A stretch of 64,000 nt of DNA, taken from assembly GCF_009725235.1 (NCBI RefSeq), contig NZ_WJFC01000010.1:1-64000 (forward strand), in the 5' to 3' direction. The translations under genes and the position numbers were made by a program. Shown here piece after piece: positions 17,721-25,411 of this stretch. The notes under the pieces were generated by a model. It saw nothing but the letters and a program-made list of their open reading frames with translations. It did no database searches and was not told the DNA's origin. How positions within the stretch are numbered: position 1 is the first letter of the stretch; every line of letters begins with the position of its first letter. Source of the stretch: Scytonema sp. UIC 10036. GTDB lineage: Bacteria > Cyanobacteriota > Cyanobacteriia > Cyanobacteriales > Nostocaceae.

Positions 17721-19475
17721 TCAAGCTAGTTGCTCCAAACGGAGAATTTGTGAACTATCAGCAAGCGCTGGCAGTCGCACTGTAAAGGTTGCTCCCTGAC
17801 CCACTCCGGGGCTTTCTACTTGAATTGTACCACCATGTAGTTCCACTAGCTGGCGGACAATGGCCAGACCTAGCCCCAACCCATCGTGCGCCCTAGTAGT
17901 TGTATCCTCGGCTTGGCGGAAGCGATCGAACACGTAGGGCAAAAAGTCAGGGCTGATACCAATGCCAGTATCGCTCACTTTAATTTGGACTTGGGAATTG
18001 AGACTTGTTAACCAAACCTTAACTTCTCCACCAGCAGGCGTAAATTTAACAGCGTTGGAGAGCAAATTCCAAACGATTTGCTTTAAGCGGTCGGGGTCGC
18101 CCCAAACCAAACCAACTTTGGGATCGAGATAGGATGAAACTTGAATCTTTTTAGCGTCGGCGGTGGGATGCACTGTATCAATAGCTGCTTCAATCGCTTG
18201 TACAAGGTGAGTTGGATGGGGTTGCAAGCGAACCTGACCGCGAATGATGCGTGAAACATCTAACAAATCTTCAATTATTTGGTTCTGGGCTTTGGCATTG
18301 CGCTCGATGGTGTCTATTGCTTTATTGGTTTGAACTGAGTCCAACTTACCAGAACGCAGTATTTTCGCCCAACCAAGGATGGCATTCAAGGGCGATCGCA
18401 ACTCGTGGGAAACAATTGCTAGAAACTCGTCCTTTGTACGGTTTGCCGCTTCGGCTTCAGCACGTGCAATTTGCTCGCGAAGCAGCTGAGCGCGATCTTC
18501 TTCTGCGCGTTTGGCAAGAGTAATGTCGCGTTGCACTGAAACCCAGTGAGTGTAACACCCTGTTTCATCCATGAGCGGTACCAGGCTCATCTGTATCCAA
18601 TATTCCGAGCCGTCCTTGCGATAATTAATTAGTTCGACAACCACAGGCTCAAATTTCTCCAAAGCTGTCCGAACTGTATTCAGCACGGCGCGTTCAGTCT
18701 TTGGACCTTGCATAAAGCGTGGGGATTTGCCAAGCACTTCCTGAGGATGGTAGCCACTCATGCGGGTAAAGGCTTCGTTAGCGTACACAATACGCGGACC
18801 TGGTTCGTCAAGAGGCTCAGTTTCTGTGATGATAATAGCTTCATTGATGTTAAGAACTACCGACTCCAGTAACCGCAACCGCTCCAGAACCTGTTTGCGT
18901 TCGGTGATATCGCGTAGCAACCAGCGCAAGGCGACTAATTCACCTTTCTCATTGCGGATAGCGCTTACCGTCATAGAAGCGTCAAAAGGAACCCTTGTAC
19001 CCTCTCGCTCGCGTGGCACCAGGCGCACTTCCCACTCTTGCACCCAGTTCACCTGGCACATTTGGTGTAGTCTGCTACGAAAGGTTTTCCGCTCTTCACG
19101 GGTGACGAAGTTAACGAGCGGTTTGCCTACCAAAAACTTAGGAGCGATGTTAAGCAACTTGGCAGCAACGTTGTTAGCTTCCTGGATCTTTCCGTGTGCA
19201 TCAGTAACAAGGTAGCCGTCTGGAGCAAACTCGAATAAATCCAGGTAGCGCTGGCGCTCTGCTTCTACTGTCTGACGAGCAGTTGCTAGCGCCTCATTTT
19301 GCGCTCGCAGCTCCTCCTCAGCCACCTTTAATTCCTCAAAGGCGGTGTTAAGTTCCTCAAGAGCTGTAGGCAGCCACACTTGAGCCGACAGCGATGTACC
19401 ACCAGTATCCTTTTGTAGGGCACTCACGCGATCGTACAAAATCTTTAGTTGCTGGAAAAATTTCTCCTCGTTCAC
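17721..19475 (-). CDS. PAS-PAS sensor histidine kinase
   Basis: 584 residues, predicted soluble. A coiled-coil N-terminus (about 40-75, ALEELNTAFEELKVAEEELRA) is followed by a PAS domain (about 80-195, FEFAPDGYLVTDAHGKIQEAN), then a second PAS with PAC (about 205-325, ending WVSVQRDITLAKRAEE). HisKA carries the phosphoacceptor His in FLAIVSHELRSPLNAILGW, and the HATPase domain has N (WNLLSNAVKFTP), G1 (KVSDTGIGI) and G2 (GLGLGLAIVRQL) boxes. There is no receiver domain, so it would need a separate response regulator. The NAxxxW-like second PAS resembles LOV-type PAS (RFMQGPKT), but the flavin-binding NCRFLQ Cys is absent. The signal is unknown. Confidence 0.9.
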   Translation of the reverse strand: MNEEKFFQQLKILYDRVSALQKDTGGTSLSAQVWLPTALEELNTAFEELKVAEEELRAQNEALATARQTVEAERQRYLDLFEFAPDGYLVTDAHGKIQEANNVAAKLLNIAPKFLVGKPLVNFVTREERKTFRSRLHQMCQVNWVQEWEVRLVPREREGTRVPFDASMTVSAIRNEKGELVALRWLLRDITERKQVLERLRLLESVVLNINEAIIITETEPLDEPGPRIVYANEAFTRMSGYHPQEVLGKSPRFMQGPKTERAVLNTVRTALEKFEPVVVELINYRKDGSEYWIQMSLVPLMDETGCYTHWVSVQRDITLAKRAEEDRAQLLREQIARAEAEAANRTKDEFLAIVSHELRSPLNAILGWAKILRSGKLDSVQTNKAIDTIERNAKAQNQIIEDLLDVSRIIRGQVRLQPHPTHLVQAIEAAIDTVHPTADAKKIQVSSYLDPKVGLVWGDPDRLKQIVWNLLSNAVKFTPAGGEVKVWLTSLNSQVQIKVSDTGIGISPDFLPYVFDRFRQAEDTTTRAHDGLGLGLAIVRQLVELHGGTIQVESPGVGQGATFTVRLPALADSSQILRLEQLA

Positions 19476-19987
19476 GCCTCATCTCTTCCATTAGTGACGC
19501 TCAATTACCAGGTATAGAAATTTTATAAAAACTTCTTCATCAACAGGTTAAGGCTAATTTGAGTTTGCTTCAATCTCACGAATGAAAGAGATTTAAACTA
19601 TTTGTTTTGTGACACGGGAAATGGGGATAATTCCGAATAATCGGCTTAAATCTTACTTTCTCATTATTTCTCTGGCTCTTTGAATCCGCTTAAACTCAGT
19701 ATTTGAGAGGCTTGCTCTCTACCGGATAAAAGTTTCAAGTCTTTAGAACCAGATGGATAGTGCCACTAACCCTGATTCGTTCGTTGTTCATTCTCAATAA
19801 ACATAAAATTTTTGCGAGAAGAATAAGTGCCATTTTGTCAAGTCTTTTGAAAATCTCAGCGTCCAGAATGGATTGTAGGCATGGGTTTCAAGATTGTAAA
19901 GAAAGATATGATTCATGCATAGCAATTTATCTAGGGGTTGCACCCCTACCAACCACCAACTCAATGTTAATAAAATTTTAATTTTGT
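19476..19987. other. Intergenic, nothing recognised
   Basis: About 510 bp of A/T-rich DNA between the histidine kinase start and a small HTH gene. A 73-codon plus-strand frame (19760-19981) lacks similarity and good composition and is not called. Direct repeats, hairpins and RNA genes were not seen. Confidence 0.5.
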
Positions 19988-20164
19988 TTATAATAAGATT
20001 CGTTTTCTTGCTTGATAATCCAATAAAGCACCTTGAGTTACTATAGTTCTTCCATTTCTTCTACTAGTGGGAATTTCTCCTTTTTGCAACGCAATGTAAA
20101 GAGTGGATTGTTCTACCTGTAAGTATTTCGCTGCTTGTACAAGTGAAATGCCTGCCTTAATCAT
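19988..20164 (-). CDS. Small helix-turn-helix DNA-binding protein (excisionase-like)
   Basis: 58 codons from ATG at 20164 to TAA at 19988. The protein reads MIKAGISLVQAAKYLQVEQS, TLYIALQKGEIPTSRRNGRT, then IVTQGALLDYQARKRILL. The pattern 'VQAAKYLQVEQSTLYIALQKGEIPTSRRNGR' is split here for length. It is that of the helix_turn_helix_17/AlpA-excisionase family, which uses a MerR-like HTH with a basic wing. It stands alone, upstream of and divergent from the ArsR gene 213 bp away. It may be a solitary regulator or a remnant of a mobile element; no integrase lies nearby. Confidence 0.75.
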   Translation of the reverse strand: MIKAGISLVQAAKYLQVEQSTLYIALQKGEIPTSRRNGRTIVTQGALLDYQARKRILL

Positions 20165-20376
20165 AATCTAAGCTCATGATTCGTATTAGCGATCGATAAT
20201 TTATGGCGAAATGTAAAGAACTACTTAAGAAAACTAAATATTCTTAGTAATTCGTAACAGAATTAACTTAACTAAAAAATTCTCAAGACAAGCTTTGTGC
20301 TGCGTCAAAGGAGAACAGCAGCTTTATTTTGATGAACATCTAATTAGATTTGCGTCTAATAACAGTATAACAGAAG

Positions 20377-20946
20377 ATGAACAGTGAGCAGTTTCAAATT
20401 CTGCTGCGCTTTTTGAAGGCGTTGGCAGATGAAAGCCGACTCAAAATTTTGGGTATCCTCGCGAATCAAGAGTGTAGTGTTGAAGAATTGGCGGTCCTTC
20501 TACAACTGAAGGAGCCAACAGTGTCACATCATCTTGCAAAACTGAAAGAGCTAAACCTAGTGACAATGCGTCCGGAGGGAAATACTCATTTGTATCAGTT
20601 GAACAACCAAGCCCTGGAAAAGATTGGCAAGGAGATTGCTAAGCCGGAGACAATAGCCTCTTTGGTTGAAGATGTGGATACCGAAGCATGGGAAAGCAAA
20701 GTTCTTGGTACATATACAGAAGGCGATCGCCTCAAAGAAATTCCCACAAGTCGTAAAAAACGCTTAGTTATTTTGAAGTGGTTGGCAAACAAATTTGAGG
20801 TAGGAGTGAATTACTCACAAAACACTATGAATAAAATTCTTCAGCAGTACCATCCTGACTGCGCCACGTTACGCAGGGAATTAGTTGCTCACCAGTTAAT
20901 GCAAACAGAGAATGAAGTTTACCGACGTTTTGTAGAGGAACAATAA
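20377..20946 (+). CDS. ArsR-family regulator with DUF2087 C-terminal domain
   Basis: 189 residues. An ArsR winged helix (about 5-85) shows FLKALADESRLKILGILANQE, then the LKEPTVSHHLAKLKELNLV recognition helix and the NTHLYQLN wing. A DUF2087 domain (about 120-185) shows RLVILKWLANKFEVGVNYSQNTMNKIL and RRELVAHQLMQ. The ELCVC-type metal-binding Cys pair of classical ArsR sensors is absent (one Cys at CSVEELA), so a metal effector is unlikely. A divergent HTH gene lies upstream; no target operon is adjacent. Confidence 0.85.
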   Translation: MNSEQFQILLRFLKALADESRLKILGILANQECSVEELAVLLQLKEPTVSHHLAKLKELNLVTMRPEGNTHLYQLNNQALEKIGKEIAKPETIASLVEDVDTEAWESKVLGTYTEGDRLKEIPTSRKKRLVILKWLANKFEVGVNYSQNTMNKILQQYHPDCATLRRELVAHQLMQTENEVYRRFVEEQ

Positions 20947-20979
20947 AGTTACCTGTTGTTAACCCTTCCATACTTAGAT

Positions 20980-21070
20980 ATGAAAGTAGGCGTAGGTAGG
21001 GCTAAAACCCACCATTTAATGTTGGTAGGTATTGCTCGCCCTACTAAATACGGAAGGGTCTTTACGTAGG
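20980..21070. repeat. Dispersed GTAGGGC hairpin-type repeat
   Basis: GTAGGTAGGGCTAAAACCCACC followed by TGGTAGG...CGCCCTAC gives imperfect inverted pairing. Related segments occur at about 12-42 and 43525-43575. The remainder of 20947-21367 shows no gene; it is A/T rich. Confidence 0.5.
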
Positions 21071-21367
21071 GCATGAGATTTATTATCAAGCACTATCAAC
21101 AAAATTTTCATACTAAAAAGACAATGTTTTCTGGGTTACTCTATAAAAATTTACAGATTCTTTGTATAATTCATTAAAAATACACAACAGATTGTCGCGT
21201 AAATTGACAAACTTTGGATTAAGAAGTTCCGTAGAAACCACATATCAATGTATTTGCTGCATCAAAAAAATTTAGTTTTTAAGTGCAGCAAAAGGATAAA
21301 GTCTTTAAAGGGTGCAGTAGTTCGGTGACCTAAGTTGTACAAAAACAGGATACCAGCAGGTTTTTCT

Positions 21368-21997
21368 ATGCTCAAAAAAATCATACTGCCTACCGTTGTT
21401 ATATCTGGTACGCTCTTTGCATCATTTTTATTGCTTTTAGCCCTACAAGGGTCAAAACCAGTCAAAATTCAAGTAGAAGGTCAAGAAATTTATTACGGCG
21501 AATTGAAGGACTTTGTTTCTCCTGGAGTTGGAGCAGCATTTAGTTTGGGATTGGGACTTGCGGGTGCGTTAATGGTGGGATTGCAACACTCAGTACGTCA
21601 GTCTTCTGAGTTGGAGAAAAAGGTGCTCAACCTCGAACATCTGGTAACAGAGAAAGATTCTCAAATTAAAGCCCTTCAACTTTCACCAGCTAATCCAATG
21701 TTCTCTAAATTGAGTTGGTTTCTAGATGAAGAAAACCAGACTCCAACAAAAGCGCCGAGTGAAGCGACTACAGTCATGTATGACAGACAGAGTGCATCAC
21801 CCATTGCTCCTGAAACTAAAGAAGCAGTGACTGCTATACAGGAAAAGACTCAACCATTAGTGATTACTCATTCCACTTATGAGACTCAGCCCATAACACT
21901 GAATCAGTTATCAGTGCAAACGGCTATTTCCGCATTTCCTTCAGCTCAATCTGCTTTGGGGTTAACACGCAAAGGTAACAAAGCCTCTGTAAGTTGA
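21368..21997 (+). CDS. Membrane-anchored protein with coiled coil, unknown function
   Basis: 209 residues from the ATG at 21368 (MLKKIILPTVV), preferred over a TTG at 21335 because it follows AGCAGG and starts a proper hydrophobic segment. Helix 1 is about 5-26 and helix 2 about 55-75 (GVGAAFSLGLGLAGALMVGLQ). A short coiled coil follows (about 82-105, SSELEKKVLNLEHLVTEKDS). The C-terminal ~100 residues are Thr/Ser/Pro/Gln-rich and probably disordered. No known family was recognised. It resembles cyanobacterial proteins with a pair of membrane helices and a cytoplasmic tail. A terminator follows at 22091. Confidence 0.55.
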   Translation: MLKKIILPTVVISGTLFASFLLLLALQGSKPVKIQVEGQEIYYGELKDFVSPGVGAAFSLGLGLAGALMVGLQHSVRQSSELEKKVLNLEHLVTEKDSQIKALQLSPANPMFSKLSWFLDEENQTPTKAPSEATTVMYDRQSASPIAPETKEAVTAIQEKTQPLVITHSTYETQPITLNQLSVQTAISAFPSAQSALGLTRKGNKASVS

Positions 21998-22090
21998 CTA
22001 CTCTTTCAAGCAAGGGAGTGTCAATAAGGCTTATGCATACACTGGGTAGAAACAATACCTGAAATTATCTAATTATTTTTCTTTCGACTT

Positions 22091-22118
22091 GGTTCGCGAG
22101 TCGCAATACTCGCGAACC
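22091..22118 (+). terminator. 11-bp stem hairpin followed by CTCTTTC
   Basis: GGTTCGCGAGT (22091-22101) pairs perfectly with ACTCGCGAACC (22108-22118) around a 6-nt loop, followed by GCTCTTTCATTT. It is 94 bp past the stop of the 21368-21997 gene. Confidence 0.7.
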
Positions 22119-22299
22119 GCTCTTTCATTTCCAAAGCCCATGAAAAGTCAGATACTAAACTTCTCATCAAAGCGGTGTATTTGAAATTCATATTTTTGTT
22201 TCTCTGCCAATTGCCAAAGTTTATGAAAAGCCTGAATCTAAAATAAAATATTTTTTACAATTCTATGAGTCTTGAAGGTCTACAGACAATACTTGTCGG

Positions 22300-22570
22300 T
22301 TAAGCCTAAAAAGACAAAAACACGTAGGTTGGGTTTCGTTCCTGATGATGTTGGCGAAAGTGTTACAAAACCATAAACAAAAGTGTTACAACTAAGAGCC
22401 ACAACGACAGATTGAAGATTTGAACTCGCGTAGTACTTTGATTTACAAAAATGTAGTATATTCGTCAACAGCATCCGTTCCTCAACCCAACGTTTATCAG
22501 CATTTGTTGGGTAACGCTTATGCGCTCTACCCCTACTACAATTTACGAGATCCCTTGCAGTATTGGGTCT
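22300..22570. repeat. Dispersed GGTTGGGTTTCGTTCC repeat fragments
   Basis: Segments at 22303-22345 (CGTAGGTTGGGTTTCGTTCC) and 22470-22570 (TCCTCAACCCAACGTTTATC..., TTGTTGGGTAACGCTTATGCGCTCTA) match the repeat seen at 35845-35945, 43306-43332 and 47441-47462. Frames here (for example 22420-22620) are treated as repeat artefacts. The rest of 21998-22988 holds no recognisable gene. Confidence 0.7.
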
Positions 22571-22988
22571 ACAGAAATGTCGTAAAGCTTTCCTTATCAG
22601 TTCCTGTGTTTTATTTTTAGCTAATCAACTGTTACGCAGACAATATTGCTTTTATACTATACAGTACTAGCTTTCAAAGAGGGAAATCAAGTAACGCAAC
22701 AAGTTGTGTCTCAAGACAGGGTTGTGTAGCATAGCCCAACCTTCCAGCCATTTAGCTGCTTATAGATGGCGATCGCATTCTTTGTGTCGGACAGAGTATA
22801 GATTTGAAACAGGAATTATTCGATAACCCCTAGTACAGGAATTTGAAGCCAGCAGCAACATTACTATAATCTAAGTTCAGTAAAATAATGATAATTGGTT
22901 GTCAACTTTTGAGAAGGTGCTGGTTGAAGTATTCAAATAGCACTTAAACAGCCATTAATTAGTCAATGAACGCTAAATCTTACTAAAT

Positions 22989-24815
22989 ATGCATTCACCC
23001 CACCAACCCGAACACCTACCAGGTCATACGATACAAGGACGCTATAAAATCATCCGTTTTATAAGTCGAGGAGGATTTGGCGAAACCTATGAAGCAGAAG
23101 ATATGAAAACACCAGGACTTATTTGCCTGCTCAAATACCTAAAACCCGTGCAGGATATTCCATCGGTATTAGAGGTAGCAAAAAAAAAGTTCGAGCAAGA
23201 AGCAGATATTTTGAAACGCTTGGGAAATCACAACCAAATTCCAACACTGTACGATTACTTTGAAGAACAACAAAGGTTTTATTTAGTTGAGGAATATATT
23301 GATGGTCAAAATCTCAGTGATGAACTACAGACAAAACTAAAAACTCAGCTTTTTAGCGAAAAAGAAGTTATTGAAATTTTGTATGATGTTTTAAATGTAT
23401 TGGATTATCTCCATCGAAACAAAGTTATCCACCGTGATATTAAACCAGCAAACTTAATCAGGAGGAAGTGCGATAGTAAAATTGTGCTGGTTGATTTTGG
23501 GGCAGTGAAAGAAGCTAGTAGAGTAGTAGTTAATGCTCATGGGGAAACGTTTTTTTCAGCAACAATACCTATTGGTACACCGAGATATATGCCCTGCGAA
23601 CAAGAAGAAGGAAGACCAGAATATGCAAGTGACATCTATGCTTTAGGTATAACAGGGTTCCAACTTTTAACGGGACACATTCCCACTAGAAATAACAAGG
23701 AAATTAACTGGAACGGAGTACAAATTAGCCAATATCTAAAAAAAATTTTAGATAAAATGATGAGCTACGAGCGTAAAAAGCGATACCAATCGGTACGACA
23801 AGTTCTAGATGCTCTGGATACTTTAAATGCTTTAAATGCTTTAAATTCTTTGAAGAATTGGTTTTGGCGGATATTTATCAAGTATTTGCCAGTCTTGGCT
23901 ATCCTTAGTGTCGCTAGCATAGGACTTACCTATTTTATACATACTAGATCGCAAGATCCCTTGGTAAAGGCACGAAACTTTTTCGACCAATGTCTGGAAC
24001 TAACAGAAAAAAGGGAATATGAGACAGCCAGCAAGGTCTGCGAGCAAGCGTTCACATGGAATCCAAATTTGCCAGAAGCTTTAGTTTACAAAGGTATTGC
24101 ACTAACCAGTCAGGGACAACTGAAGAACACAAAGGGAGATAGGCAGAGCGCGAATGCACTTTTTGAGAGTGCAATTATAGCTTACGATAGAGCAATAGCA
24201 ATTAGTCAAACACGCTATGCACTTAGTCCAACACACTATACAGAAGCTTGGGTTGGTCAAGGCAACACCTATGCTTATCTCGGAAACTATGAAGAAAGCG
24301 TTAGGTGTTGTTTAACAGCAACTAAAATTGCTCCAGATAATCATAAAGGTTGGCTTTGTTTAGGAACTGCTCAACTAGATTTAAAGAAATACGACAACTC
24401 AATCAAAAGCTTTGAAAAAACTATTGAATTAGCTTGTAATTCCCAAGCTTCAAATGATAAAGATTCTGTTAAAGATTGTGTTGTGGCATTTAATAATAAA
24501 GGGGACTCATTTTTGAGCAAGTCAAAATTATTAAATTCAAAACAAAACGAAGCTGATGAAGCTATCGATAAAGCTATCAATGCATATGAACAAGCAATAC
24601 AAAAGTCAATTGACAATAAAATAGATAAAGAGATCTCTCATATTCCTAGGACTAGTATAGGTAATGCTCTTATAAGCAAAAGACCTCCCCAATTTGAAAA
24701 AGCCCTGAAAGCATTTGAAGAAGCCCTTCAAGTTAACAAAAACTACGAGCCAGCACAAAAAGGGAAGCAAAATGCGATCGCAAGACTAAAGCAGCAACCT
24801 TCAACCCAAGATTAG
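22989..24815 (+). CDS. Ser/Thr protein kinase with membrane helix and TPR domain
   Basis: 608 residues. The kinase domain (about 18-280) has a glycine loop (ISRGGFGETYEAED), a VIHRDIKPANL catalytic loop, VDFGAVKE, and an activation segment GTPRYMPCEQ with Cys where PP usually occurs. A low-complexity LDALDTLNALNALNSL linker comes from a short DNA repeat at about 23812-23850. A single membrane helix follows (about 300-320, YLPVLAILSVASIGLTYFI), then extracytoplasmic TPR repeats (about 330-600; for example AWVGQGNTYAYLGNYEESVRC). This is the common cyanobacterial kinase-TM-TPR layout; the TPRs probably sense or scaffold. The CHAT/TPS operon is convergent downstream. Confidence 0.92.
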   Translation: MHSPHQPEHLPGHTIQGRYKIIRFISRGGFGETYEAEDMKTPGLICLLKYLKPVQDIPSVLEVAKKKFEQEADILKRLGNHNQIPTLYDYFEEQQRFYLVEEYIDGQNLSDELQTKLKTQLFSEKEVIEILYDVLNVLDYLHRNKVIHRDIKPANLIRRKCDSKIVLVDFGAVKEASRVVVNAHGETFFSATIPIGTPRYMPCEQEEGRPEYASDIYALGITGFQLLTGHIPTRNNKEINWNGVQISQYLKKILDKMMSYERKKRYQSVRQVLDALDTLNALNALNSLKNWFWRIFIKYLPVLAILSVASIGLTYFIHTRSQDPLVKARNFFDQCLELTEKREYETASKVCEQAFTWNPNLPEALVYKGIALTSQGQLKNTKGDRQSANALFESAIIAYDRAIAISQTRYALSPTHYTEAWVGQGNTYAYLGNYEESVRCCLTATKIAPDNHKGWLCLGTAQLDLKKYDNSIKSFEKTIELACNSQASNDKDSVKDCVVAFNNKGDSFLSKSKLLNSKQNEADEAIDKAINAYEQAIQKSIDNKIDKEISHIPRTSIGNALISKRPPQFEKALKAFEEALQVNKNYEPAQKGKQNAIARLKQQPSTQD

Positions 24816-24855
24816 ACCTAAAGCGTTTTTAGAAAATACGAGAATACGAACTGGC

Positions 24856-25405
24856 AACACATGGGACAACAAGTAAAAGATGGCAAAGCTGACAACTAGA
24901 AGTTGGCAAAAATTTAGGCTGTAATGCCTATTATGAGCGTTGATATTCTGAGGTAAATGCGCCCGACTGACAACCAGAATTTGTCTATAAATACCAATGA
25001 CAACCATAAGTTGTACACAAGACCTGCTAAAAATTACTATGGTACACAACAGAAAATTGACTTTCATATGTTGACAATCAGCACTGACAACGATAAGTTG
25101 ACAATTTTGCCAACTTATCGTTGTTGTCCCAACACATGGGACAACAAGTAAAAGATGGCAAAATTGACAACTATAAGATGGCAAAAACTAAGCTGTAATG
25201 CCCATTCTTACGTCGATCTTCTTTGCTAGATGCGCCCGACTGACAACCAGAATTTGTCAACAAGTACTAATGACAACCATAAGTTGTTCACAAGACCTGC
25301 TACAAATTACTGTGGTACACAACAGACAATTGACTTTCATATGTTGACAATCAGCACTGACAACGATAAGGTGACAATTTTGCCAATTTATCGTTGTTGT
25401 CCCAA
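24856..25405. repeat. Two tandem copies of a 275-bp unit rich in palindromic motifs
   Basis: Copy A (24856-25130) and copy B (25131-25405) align along their length with scattered differences, and a third copy begins (AACACA) before the CHAT gene end. Each holds several imperfect palindromes of form GACAAC-NAKAA-GTTGNC, at about 24889, 24967, 24997 and 25086 and again +275. In copy A, 25088-25100 pairs perfectly with 25111-25123. It lies between convergent genes, so it may terminate both. Short frames inside it are artefacts. Confidence 0.85.
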
Positions 25406-25411
25406 CACAGA

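Noticed and set aside
22420..22620. 66-codon frame with VPQPNVYQHLLG
   Set aside because: Lies in dispersed GTTGGGT-type repeat DNA, also found at 35845-35945.
24856..25405. CRISPR array
   Set aside because: Only two long copies (275 bp) with no short repeat-unique spacer periodicity and no cas genes.
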